A stretch of DNA of 64,000 nucleotides from Actinomadura luteofluorescens (GTDB lineage: Bacteria; Actinomycetota; Actinomycetes; Streptosporangiales; Streptosporangiaceae). The notes under the pieces were generated by a model that did not search any database, had not been told where the DNA came from, and worked only from the letters and a program-made list of their open reading frames with translations. Below, in pieces: positions 17,977 to 25,341 of this stretch. Position 1 is the first letter of the stretch; every line of letters begins with the position of its first letter. The translations under genes and the position numbers were made by a program. The stretch covers positions 9,176,001-9,240,000 of the forward strand of contig NZ_JACCBA010000001.1 of the NCBI RefSeq assembly GCF_013409365.1, in the 5' to 3' direction.

Positions 17977-19671
17977 GTGGAGCCTCGTTACGGCGGTACC
18001 CTCCGCTACTTCGGGCCTGGCGGAATGGACCATGTCGATCCTGCGTGCGCCTATTACGCCTTTTCGCACCAGATCATCAGGCTGTTCGCGCGGCAGTTGT
18101 TCGGCTACCCGACGGCCGTGGACGAGACGGCCCTGACCCCGGTCCCGGACGTCGCCGCGGAGTCGCCGACGGTCGCCAACGGCGGGATGAGCCCGGACGG
18201 GCTCGTGTACCGGATCCGCCTGCGCCAGGGCGTCATGTGGGACACCGACCCGCCGCGCGAGGTCACCGCGGAGGACTTCGTCCGCGGCTTCAAGCGGATG
18301 TGCAACCCGGTGGCCGGCGCCGGGGCGATCGCCTACTACACGAGCACGATCAGGGGGATGGCCGAGTTCGCCGACGGCTACCGGCGGGAGTTCGCGGGAC
18401 GGACCCCCTCGGCCGCCGACCTGGCCGGCTACCAGAACGCGCACGAGATCTCCGGGCTGCGGGCCGACGGCGACCGCACCCTGGTCGTCGAGCTGGTGCG
18501 GCCCGCCAACGACCTGCTGAACCTCCTGTCGATGATGTTCGCGTCCGCGGCGCCGCGCGAGTACGACCGGTTCGTCCCGGACAGTGCCGAGTTCATCGCG
18601 AACGTTCGCTCCAACGGCCCGTACCGCCTCACCGGCTACGAGAACGGCCGGTTCCTGACGATGGAGCGGAACCCGGTGTGGCGGCAGGACACCGATCCGC
18701 TGCGGCACCAGTACGTCGACGGCCTCGACGTGCGGATGGCGCGCGTCGACGACGACCGGGTGCGGGAGGCGATCCGGAGCGGGGAGGCCGACCTGTCGTG
18801 GGGCGCGCCGGTCATCAGCGAGGACCGCCGCCCCCCGGACGCGGACCGGCATCTCGGGTACGCGATGAACCCCTACCTCGTGTTCAACATGAAGAGCCCG
18901 AACGAGGGCGGGGCGCTGCGCGACGTCAGGGTGCGCAGGGCCGTCGCGTACGCCGTCGACAAGGCCTCCATGGTCAGGCTGCTCGACGACATGGATCTGG
19001 GGACGGTGACCCGGACGGCGCACACGGCGATCCCGCCGGGCAACTTCGGGCACCGCGAGTACGACCGCTACCCGACGCCGGGGGACCACGGCGATCCGGC
19101 GAAGGCGCGGGCGCTGCTCGCCGAGGCCGGGTACCCCGACGGCCTCACCCTCAAGGCGCTCTACCGCGCCGACGCCCCGCACGCCGACATCGCGCGGTAC
19201 TACGCCGCCGACCTGGAGAAGGCGGGGTTCACGGTCGAACTGCGGTTGATCAGCCAGCCCGACGAGTACTACCGGTTCCTGCAGAACCCGGCCATGGCCG
19301 AGGCGGGCGAATGGGACGTCACGGCGGCGGCGTGGACGCCCGACTGGTTCGGCAACAACGGCCGCGCCTACGTCCAGCCGATGTTCCAGTCCAACTTCGC
19401 CGCCGGCACCAGCAACTACGGCGGGTACCGCAACCCCGAGGTCGACCGGCTCATCGAGGAGGCCCTGTCCGAGCGGGATCCGGTGCGCGCGGAGGAGTTG
19501 TGGCACCGGATCGACCGGCAGGTCATCGAGGACGTCGCGATCGTGCCCGTCCTGGCCTGCGAGCCGACCATCCCCCACATGACCAGCGCCCGCGTGCGCA
19601 ACGGCCTGCCGCTGCCGCAGGTGGACCGCTGGCTCGACGCGGCCTGCATCTGGCTCGACCCGCCCGGCTGA
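17977..19671 (+). CDS. Family 5 solute-binding-protein-like protein without signal peptide (copy 2)
   Basis: 564 aa from GTG 17977, with AGGGAAGG 8 nt upstream; GTG 17968 lies within that ribosome site. It is collinear with copy 1: both share IIRLFARQLFGY, STIRGMA, SNGPYR, NPVWRQDTDPLRH, and YAADLEKAG. The N-terminus MEPRYGGTLRYFGPGG begins directly at the SBP fold with no signal sequence or lipobox. Loss of the export signal in both paralogues implies selection for an intracellular role. It is a single-gene unit diverging from the aminotransferase operon. Confidence 0.82.
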   Translation: MEPRYGGTLRYFGPGGMDHVDPACAYYAFSHQIIRLFARQLFGYPTAVDETALTPVPDVAAESPTVANGGMSPDGLVYRIRLRQGVMWDTDPPREVTAEDFVRGFKRMCNPVAGAGAIAYYTSTIRGMAEFADGYRREFAGRTPSAADLAGYQNAHEISGLRADGDRTLVVELVRPANDLLNLLSMMFASAAPREYDRFVPDSAEFIANVRSNGPYRLTGYENGRFLTMERNPVWRQDTDPLRHQYVDGLDVRMARVDDDRVREAIRSGEADLSWGAPVISEDRRPPDADRHLGYAMNPYLVFNMKSPNEGGALRDVRVRRAVAYAVDKASMVRLLDDMDLGTVTRTAHTAIPPGNFGHREYDRYPTPGDHGDPAKARALLAEAGYPDGLTLKALYRADAPHADIARYYAADLEKAGFTVELRLISQPDEYYRFLQNPAMAEAGEWDVTAAAWTPDWFGNNGRAYVQPMFQSNFAAGTSNYGGYRNPEVDRLIEEALSERDPVRAEELWHRIDRQVIEDVAIVPVLACEPTIPHMTSARVRNGLPLPQVDRWLDAACIWLDPPG

Positions 19672-19693
19672 CGCGGCGGGCGGCGGGCCGCGG

Positions 19694-20698
19694 TCAGCTC
19701 GGCACGCCCTCGGCGATCGACATGACCGAGGCGGTGGGCAGGACGCGGGCGAGCCGCAGGCCGGCGGCCTCGAACAGCGGGTGCAGTTCCGCCTCGGTGC
19801 GTTCCCGCCCGGTGCGCGCCGCGAGCATCATGAAGTCCATCGGCTTGCTCTGGTGGGCCTCGTTGCCGGCCGGGACGATCGCGTCGACGGCGAGGACCCG
19901 CCCGTCCGGCTTCATCGCCCGGCGGCAGTTGCGCAGGATCGCCACGCACTTCTCGTCGTCCCAGTTGTGCAGGATGCGCTTGATCAGGTACACGTCCCCG
20001 GCGGGGACGGAGTCGAAGAAGTCCCCGTCGGCGACCTGCCAGCGGCCGGTGATGTCGCCGCCGTCCAGCAGGTGGTGGCCGAGCACGTGCTCCTCCTGGT
20101 CGAGGAGGACGCCGTGCAGCCCGGGGTTCGCCCGCAGCACCGCGCGGAGGAATCCGCCCTTGCCGCCGCCGACGTCGACGACCGTGCCCGCCGGGGGGAA
20201 CGAGTAACTCCCCGCGACGAGGGCGTTCTCGGCCTCGGAGACCGTCGCCATCCCGTCGTAGAAGAGCGCCTCGGTGTCGGCGTTCTCCGCGAAGTATCCG
20301 CCGATCGTCGTGCCGAAGAGTTGCTCGAAGGTCGTCGCCTCGTCCCGGGCGACGGTCGCGGCCTCATGGCTGACGGTCCAGAACATCCGGTCGGTGAACA
20401 TCAGGATCCCGGCGCGGGCGGACATCGGCGCGTCGGTGCGCAGCGCGTCGCCCCTGGCGGTCAGCCGGAACCGCCCCGGCTCGTCCTCGTGGACCACGTC
20501 CCGCGCCGCGAGCAGGCGCAGGATCCGGTACAGCGCGTCCTGCCCCGTTCCGGTGGCGGCCGCGAGTTCGGCCGTCGTGCGCGGGCCCGCGGCCAGGTGG
20601 TCGGCCACGCCGATTTCCGCCGCCGCGCGCAGCGCGGCGGAGTAGGTGAATCCCATCGCCTCCTCGAAGAGGAAGAGCGCGGACTGCTGCGCGTCCAT
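19694..20698 (-). CDS. SAM-dependent O-methyltransferase (plant-COMT/TcmO type)
   Basis: 334 aa from ATG 20698, following AGGGGG. An N-terminal dimerisation/winged-helix domain (ALRAAAEIGVADHLAAGP) precedes the catalytic domain with VVDVGGGKGGFL, DFFDSVPAGD and the catalytic-His region LIKRILHNWDD. This family methylates phenolic hydroxyls on polyketide or aromatic acids; calicheamicin has such methylations on its orsellinate unit and esperamicin on its anthranilate unit. The acceptor is unknown here. It shares a divergent promoter island with the methyltransferase at 20832. Confidence 0.88.
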   Translation of the reverse strand: MDAQQSALFLFEEAMGFTYSAALRAAAEIGVADHLAAGPRTTAELAAATGTGQDALYRILRLLAARDVVHEDEPGRFRLTARGDALRTDAPMSARAGILMFTDRMFWTVSHEAATVARDEATTFEQLFGTTIGGYFAENADTEALFYDGMATVSEAENALVAGSYSFPPAGTVVDVGGGKGGFLRAVLRANPGLHGVLLDQEEHVLGHHLLDGGDITGRWQVADGDFFDSVPAGDVYLIKRILHNWDDEKCVAILRNCRRAMKPDGRVLAVDAIVPAGNEAHQSKPMDFMMLAARTGRERTEAELHPLFEAAGLRLARVLPTASVMSIAEGVPS

Positions 20699-20754
20699 CG
20701 GCCCCCTGCTCCCTTCCGGCGGCGGTCCGCCGTGCTCGACCCGGCCCACTACTT

Positions 20755-20772
20755 ACTCTATGAATATAAAGT
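20755..20772. promoter_or_regulatory. AT-rich 18-bp dyad shared by two divergent methyltransferase genes
   Basis: ACTCTA-TGAATAT-AAAGT on plus reads ACTTTA-TATTCAT-AGAGT on minus, so the same 18 bp fits the pattern in both directions. It lies 60 nt from the plus start and 57 nt from the minus start, which reveals the dyad nature of the element. Confidence 0.55.
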
Positions 20773-20831
20773 AACTGTGGTCGCGAGCAACGGTGAGCGG
20801 CCCCCGCGCCGATCCATCGTGGAGGATCCTG

Positions 20832-21590
20832 ATGAGCTACGGAGCGGCGCACGCCGAGCTCTACGATCCCGTCTTCCGCAGCCGCGGGAAGGACTTCGCG
20901 GGGGAGGCCGAGGGGCTGAACCGGCTGGTCCGGTCCCGGTTCCCGGGAGCGCGCACCCTGCTCGACGTCGCCTGCGGCACCGGCGCCCATCTGGAGCACC
21001 TCGCCGGGTACTTCGACCACGTGGAAGGGCTCGACCACTCGCCCGCCATGCGGGAGGTCGCGCGGGGGCGGCTGCCCGGGGTCGCGGTGCACGGCGGCGA
21101 CATGCGGGACTTCGAGCTCCACCGCACCTTCGACGTGGTCATCTGCATGGGCAGCGGGCTGGCCGAAGCGGATTCCCCCGGGCAGGTGGCCGACTCGGTC
21201 GCCAGGATGTCGGCGCACCTCGCGCCGGGCGGGGTCCTCATCGTCGAACCGTGGTACTTCCCCGACAACTTCCTCGACGGGCACGCCGCCGGGCACCTGT
21301 TCCGGGACGACGGGCGGGTGGTCTCGCGGCTGACGCACTCGGCGAGGCACGGGGCCAGGAGCCGCGTGGAGATCCGATTCACGGTCGTGGACTCGTCCGG
21401 GTTCAGGGAGTTCACCGATGTGATCGTCAAGTACCTGCTTCCCCGCGAACGGTACGAGGCCGCCTTCGAGCGGGCAGGCTGCGCCGTCGAGTTCGTGCCC
21501 GGCTTCTCGCTGGCCGACGGCCGGCCGAACGGTCCCGGGCTCTTCGTCGGCGTCCGCACCGCGGGAACGGACCCGGACAACGAAACTTGA
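20832..21590 (+). CDS. TylM1/DesVI-like SAM-dependent N-methyltransferase (copy 2)
   Basis: 252 aa, ATG with GGAGG 6 nt upstream. Motif I LLDVACGTGAHLEHL, YFDHVEGLDHS, GGDMRDFEL and GGVLIVEPWYFPD place it with the aminosugar N-methyltransferases, and it is collinear with the enzyme at 1595..2383. Two such genes in one cluster suggest two amine substrates or two successive alkylation steps. It is followed by a glycosyltransferase after a 32-nt gap, with a promoter element overlapping its own 3' end. Confidence 0.85.
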   Translation: MSYGAAHAELYDPVFRSRGKDFAGEAEGLNRLVRSRFPGARTLLDVACGTGAHLEHLAGYFDHVEGLDHSPAMREVARGRLPGVAVHGGDMRDFELHRTFDVVICMGSGLAEADSPGQVADSVARMSAHLAPGGVLIVEPWYFPDNFLDGHAAGHLFRDDGRVVSRLTHSARHGARSRVEIRFTVVDSSGFREFTDVIVKYLLPRERYEAAFERAGCAVEFVPGFSLADGRPNGPGLFVGVRTAGTDPDNET

Positions 21591-21602
21591 CTTTAATATA
21601 GT
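21585..21602 (+). promoter_or_regulatory. AT-rich 18-bp dyad (glycosyltransferase 3 promoter)
   Basis: ACTTGA-CTTTAAT-ATAGT spans the stop codon of the upstream methyltransferase and ends 21 nt before the glycosyltransferase ATG. TATAGT at 21597-21602 is a good -10 candidate, which would leave a very short leader. Confidence 0.55.
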
Positions 21603-21622
21603 TATGGCTCGATGCTACCGCC

Positions 21623-22822
21623 ATGCGGAGCGCAGTGGCCCACCGGATCGCCCTCGTCAACGTCGCCAACCACGGCAGCGTGCTCCCCACCCTGCCGGTG
21701 GTGTCGGAGCTGGTCCGGCGCGGGCACGAGGTCGGTTACGTGACGTCGCCGGAGTACGCCGGGCCGGTCGGGCGGACGGGCGCGACGGTGATCCCCTACG
21801 CATCGGGGGCCTCCGGCGCGGCCGAGGCGTTCGCGGACGACGACCCGGCACGGCCGCACCTGCTCTACCTCGCCGAGAACGAGGCAATCCTGCGGGCGGC
21901 GCGTGCGCACTACGCCGAGGACGTGCCGGACCTGGTGCTGTACGGGGAAGTGCCGATCATCGCCGGCCAGGTGCTGGCGGCCGCCTGGAAGCGCCCCGCG
22001 TGCCGGATGAACCCGGGCTTCGCCTCCAACCACGCGTACTCCTACTCGCGGGAGATGATCGAGGAGACCGGGGGCGTCGACGAGCGCACGCAGGGCGTCG
22101 TCGGCGCGAGGCTGGCCGCCCTGCTCGCCGAGTACGGCCTCCAGGACCGGGCCGGGGAGTTCGCGGACCGCGTCGAGGACCTCAACCTGGTCTTCATCCC
22201 CCGCGAGTTCCAGATCGCGGCGGACACCTTCGACGAGCGGTTCGCCTTCGTCGGGCGCTCGGCCGCGCGCGAGGAGCGGCCCGGCGCGTGGCGGCCCCCC
22301 GAGGACGGCGCGCCGGTGGTGCTGATCTCGCTGGGGACGACCTTCAACGACCACCCCGACTTCTACCGGCAGTGCGCGGAGGCGTTCGAGGGCGCGCCGT
22401 GGCACGTGGTGATGGCCCTGGGGGACCGGGTCGACGCGGGCGATCTCGGCCCCCTGCCCGCGAACGTCGAGGCCCACCGGTGGGTCTCCCTCCCCGCCGT
22501 GCTCGAACACGCGCGCCTGCTCGTCACCCACGGCGGCATCGGCGCCGTGATGGACGCCCTGATCGCGGGCCGGCCCATGGTCGTCGTGCCGTTCACGTTC
22601 GACGTCAAGCCGATGGCCCGGCGGGTGGGCGAGCTGGGGCTGGGGACGGTGGTCCCCGCGGAGGAGTTCACCGGCGCGCGGCTGCGCGAGGCGGTGGAGG
22701 GGCTGGCGGGCGACCGGGCCGCGCTGGAGCGGGTGCGCCGCATGCGGGAGCACACGGCCCGGGCCGGCGGCGCCGCCCGTGCCGCCGACGTGATCGAGGA
22801 GTATCTCGCGCGGGGGCGTTGA
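21623..22822 (+). CDS. GT1-family glycosyltransferase 3
   Basis: 399 aa from ATG 21623; a GTG at 21635 (MAHRIALVN...) is an alternative start. The N-terminal IALVNVANHGSVLPTLPV and donor-site THGGIGAVMDALIAGRPM are GT1 features with the HGG His intact. It is collinear with glycosyltransferase 1 (shared PGFASNHAYS/GGFASNEHYS-like and FNDHPDFYRQCAEAF/FNGHPEFFRSCAQAF segments), so the two are paralogues. Probably transfers a deoxysugar in the pathway. Confidence 0.9.
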   Translation: MRSAVAHRIALVNVANHGSVLPTLPVVSELVRRGHEVGYVTSPEYAGPVGRTGATVIPYASGASGAAEAFADDDPARPHLLYLAENEAILRAARAHYAEDVPDLVLYGEVPIIAGQVLAAAWKRPACRMNPGFASNHAYSYSREMIEETGGVDERTQGVVGARLAALLAEYGLQDRAGEFADRVEDLNLVFIPREFQIAADTFDERFAFVGRSAAREERPGAWRPPEDGAPVVLISLGTTFNDHPDFYRQCAEAFEGAPWHVVMALGDRVDAGDLGPLPANVEAHRWVSLPAVLEHARLLVTHGGIGAVMDALIAGRPMVVVPFTFDVKPMARRVGELGLGTVVPAEEFTGARLREAVEGLAGDRAALERVRRMREHTARAGGAARAADVIEEYLARGR

Positions 22823-22844
22823 CCGGCGCGAAGGGCCAACCGTA

Positions 22845-22862
22845 ACTTTAAAAAACGATACT
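22845..22862 (+). promoter_or_regulatory. AT-rich 18-bp dyad (DegT aminotransferase promoter)
   Basis: ACTTTA-AAAAACG-ATACT, 41 nt before the aminotransferase ATG. Confidence 0.5.
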
Positions 22863-22902
22863 GATACGGGTCGGGCGTCGTCCCCACGAGAAGGAGTCCG
22901 CG

Positions 22903-24048
22903 ATGATTCCGCTGTTCAAGGTCGCGATGGCGCCGGACGCGCTCGGCCGGATCTCCGAGGTGCTCGGCAGCGGCCGCCTGGAGCACGGCCCCAAGATGGC
23001 CGAGTTCGAGGCGGCCCTGGCGCGGCGCCTCGGCAACCCGCGCGTCCTCGCGGTCAACTGCGGCACCTCCGGCCTGCACCTCGCGCTCAGCATGGTGGCC
23101 GACCCCGACCGGTTCCCCGCGGCGGCCCAGCCCTCCGGCGGGGCCGGCCCGGGCGAGGTGCTGAGCACGCCGCTGACCTTCGAGGCCACGAACTGGCCGA
23201 TCCTCGCCCACGGGCTGCGCGTGCGCTGGGTCGACGTCGACCCGGCCACGCTGACGATCGACCTCGACGACCTCGCCGCGAAGATCACGCCGGCCACCCG
23301 GGCGATCGTCGTCGTCCACTGGCTGGGCTATCCGGTGGACCTGAACCGGCTGCGCGAGATCGTCGACCGGGCGGAGGAGGCCCACGGATTCCGCCCCCTG
23401 GTGATCGAGGACTGCGCGCAGGCGTGGGGCGCGACCTACCGCGGGTCGCCGCTCGGCAACCACGGGAACGTCTGCGTGTACAGCTTCGGCGCCATCAAGA
23501 TCCTCACCTGCGGAAGCGGCGGGCTGATCGTGCTCCCTGACGAGGACCTGCACCGGCGGGCCCGGCTGCGCCGCTGGCTCGGCATCGAGCGGCAGGCCGA
23601 CCGGGTGCACGGCGACTACGACGTCGCCGAGTGGGGCTACCGCTTCCCGATGAACGACATCTCCGCCGCGATCGGACTGTCCAACCTGGAGATCGTCGAC
23701 GGCCTGCTCGCCAGGACGCGGAGGAACGCCGCCTTCTACGACAAGGAGCTGTCGGGGATCGCGGGCGTCGAGCACACCGAGCGGGCGGACGACCGGGAGC
23801 CCTCGTTCTGGGCGTACCCGCTGAAGGTGGCGGACCGCACGTCCTTCATGCGGAAGATGGCCGACGCCGGGATCATGACGAGCATCATCTCCCGGCGCAA
23901 CGACGCCCACAGCTGCGTCGCCGCGGCGCGCGGCGAGCTGCCGGGCCTGGACCGCGTGCACGACCGCGTGGTCTACGTGCCCGTCGGCTGGTGGCTGTCC
24001 GAGGAGGACCGCGCGCACATCGCCGACACGATCCGGTCGGGCTGGTGA
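22903..24048 (+). CDS. DegT/DnrJ/EryC1-family sugar aminotransferase
   Basis: 381 aa, ATG after GAAGGAG. Sugar-aminotransferase motifs: NCGTSGLHLAL, IEDCAQAWGATYRG, and SFGAIKILTCGSGG with Lys199 as the PLP lysine, then RFPMNDISAAIGL. The family aminates NDP-keto sugars. CalS13 of calicheamicin makes 4-amino-4,6-dideoxyglucose this way; the alternative here is amination of the keto-pentose that gives the aminopentose. Only one DegT gene is seen, so a second one may lie outside the window. Confidence 0.9.
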   Translation: MIPLFKVAMAPDALGRISEVLGSGRLEHGPKMAEFEAALARRLGNPRVLAVNCGTSGLHLALSMVADPDRFPAAAQPSGGAGPGEVLSTPLTFEATNWPILAHGLRVRWVDVDPATLTIDLDDLAAKITPATRAIVVVHWLGYPVDLNRLREIVDRAEEAHGFRPLVIEDCAQAWGATYRGSPLGNHGNVCVYSFGAIKILTCGSGGLIVLPDEDLHRRARLRRWLGIERQADRVHGDYDVAEWGYRFPMNDISAAIGLSNLEIVDGLLARTRRNAAFYDKELSGIAGVEHTERADDREPSFWAYPLKVADRTSFMRKMADAGIMTSIISRRNDAHSCVAAARGELPGLDRVHDRVVYVPVGWWLSEEDRAHIADTIRSGW

Positions 24049-24069
24049 CGGCCCCGGCGGGCGGGACCC

Positions 24070-24345
24070 CTAGCCTCCTGCCAGCGGCGCGATGATCTCG
24101 ACGCGGCTGCCGGGGGCGAGCTCGACGTCGTCCGCGGGCGTCGTGCGGGGCACCTGCTCGCCGTCGACGAGGAACAGGTGGTAGGGCAGCAGCTCGCCGG
24201 CCGGGGAGTAGAGCCGGTAGCCGGCCTCCGGGTGGGAGCGCACGAACGTGTCCAGGAGCTCGCGCAGGTTGGCCGCGGGCAGCTCCGAGCGCACCTTGCC
24301 GGAGGTCACGTTGTGCCAGCTGCCGGGGACGATGAGATGGGGCAT
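24070..24345 (-). CDS. MoaD/ThiS-like sulfur carrier protein
   Basis: 91 aa ending in IIAPLAGG: the C-terminal Gly-Gly is the feature that lets ubiquitin-fold carriers be adenylated and thiocarboxylated. It also has FLVDGEQV and LAPGSRVEI, typical of the MoaD fold. It lies 9 nt after the SUMF1-fold gene in a two-gene operon. With the cysteine desulfurase at 27688 as sulfur source it could deliver sulfur to a thiosugar or polysulfide. No E1-like activating enzyme is in the window; a housekeeping MoeB/MoeZ may serve. Confidence 0.85.
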   Translation of the reverse strand: MPHLIVPGSWHNVTSGKVRSELPAANLRELLDTFVRSHPEAGYRLYSPAGELLPYHLFLVDGEQVPRTTPADDVELAPGSRVEIIAPLAGG

Positions 24346-24354
24346 GGGGCATCC

Positions 24355-25263
24355 TCACGGGTCGCGGACGCATCGGAAACCACTGGCGAAGCAGGCCCAT
24401 CCGGTCGGGTCGCCGTGCAGGCGCTCGCTGGTCCGGGCCTGGAAGCGCAGGTTCATCCAGGAGCCGCCGCGGATGACGCGGAAGCGGTCCATCACGCTCA
24501 GCAGCGACTCGTCGCAGTCGGGCGACGGGCCGTAGAGCCGGCTCGGCGAGGCCGTCCACTCGTAGACGTTGCCCGCCATGTCCGCCACCCCGTACGGGCT
24601 GTCGCCGTGCGGGCTGAAACCGCCGACCGGCGTGGTCAGCGGGATCGGGCCCCCGTCGCTCTGGAGCGCCTTCCACCACGCGCGCCACTCGGCGGCGCTG
24701 CGGGTGGCGTCGCCCAGCCGCAGCTCGGTGGTGTTGGTCCGCTCGCGGGACCATTCGTCGCCCCAGGGCCACAGCCGGTACTCGGGGCCGCGGGCCGCCA
24801 GCTCCCACTCCGCCTCCGTCGGCAGCCGCCCGCCCGCCCACGCGGCGAAGGCCTCGGCGTCCTCGACCGCGATGTGGACGGCGGGGTGGTCGTCCGGCGG
24901 GACGTAGCCGGCGTCCCGCCCCGCCGGACGGCGCCAGGACGCGCCGGGAGCCCCCTGCCAGTAGTCGGCCCCGTAGACCAGGCTCCAGCCGCGGCGCTCG
25001 GCGACCGTCCGGTACCCGGTGGCCTCCACGAACGCCGCGTACCTGCCGGAGGTGACCGGGTAGCGGTCGATCAGGAACGGCGCGACCTCCACGAGCGTCT
25101 GCGGGGTCTCGTCGCGGAACCACGGGGTGGGGAAGGGCTGGTCCTGCTCCGCCAGCCAGTCGATCACCCATTCCGGCGAGCCGAGCCGGAAGGCCGCTCC
25201 TTCGACGAGGACCGGTTCCGCGGCCTCCGCGTCGCCGCGCATCGCCGTCTCGTGGTCTGCCAC
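24355..25263 (-). CDS. SUMF1/FGE-fold protein lacking the canonical Cys pair
   Basis: 302 aa. FGE-sulfatase fold motifs run along it: FLIDRYPVTSGRYAAFVE, GGRLPTEAEWELAARG, WPWGDEW, MAGNVYEWTAS, and RGGSWMN followed by SGFRC. In formylglycine-generating enzymes two Cys lie just after GGSxx; here that stretch reads MNLRFQARTSE, without Cys. The only nearby Cys are residues 291 and 298. So it is not a standard FGE. Relatives include EgtB, OvoA and FGE, enzymes of oxygen-dependent sulfur chemistry. The operon with a sulfur carrier supports a sulfur-linked role. No DinB domain as in EgtB. Confidence 0.82.
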   Translation of the reverse strand: MADHETAMRGDAEAAEPVLVEGAAFRLGSPEWVIDWLAEQDQPFPTPWFRDETPQTLVEVAPFLIDRYPVTSGRYAAFVEATGYRTVAERRGWSLVYGADYWQGAPGASWRRPAGRDAGYVPPDDHPAVHIAVEDAEAFAAWAGGRLPTEAEWELAARGPEYRLWPWGDEWSRERTNTTELRLGDATRSAAEWRAWWKALQSDGGPIPLTTPVGGFSPHGDSPYGVADMAGNVYEWTASPSRLYGPSPDCDESLLSVMDRFRVIRGGSWMNLRFQARTSERLHGDPTGWACFASGFRCVRDP

Positions 25264-25301
25264 AGCGCCGTCCCGTAGACGAGGGTTCTCAACGAGCAGA
25301 A

Positions 25302-25319
25302 ACTATATAAATATATAGC
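25302..25319 (-). promoter_or_regulatory. AT-rich 18-bp dyad (SUMF1/carrier operon promoter)
   Basis: On the minus strand GCTATA-TATTTAT-ATAGT, the nearest to a perfect palindrome of the set (GCTATA/TATAGT arms), 39 nt before the SUMF1 start and preceded by GGT as at 2406. Confidence 0.6.
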
Positions 25320-25341
25320 ACCTGTGCCGGGCGTGCCACGC

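Noticed and set aside
14535..19671. The two SBP-like genes as components of an importer
   Set aside because: Both lack export signals and there is no linked permease or ATPase of the peptide type in region 1; the only such transporter is the separate operon at 38.9-45.5 kb.
24355..25263. Sulfatase-activating formylglycine-generating enzyme
   Set aside because: The Cys pair needed for that reaction is missing and no sulfatase gene is in the window.
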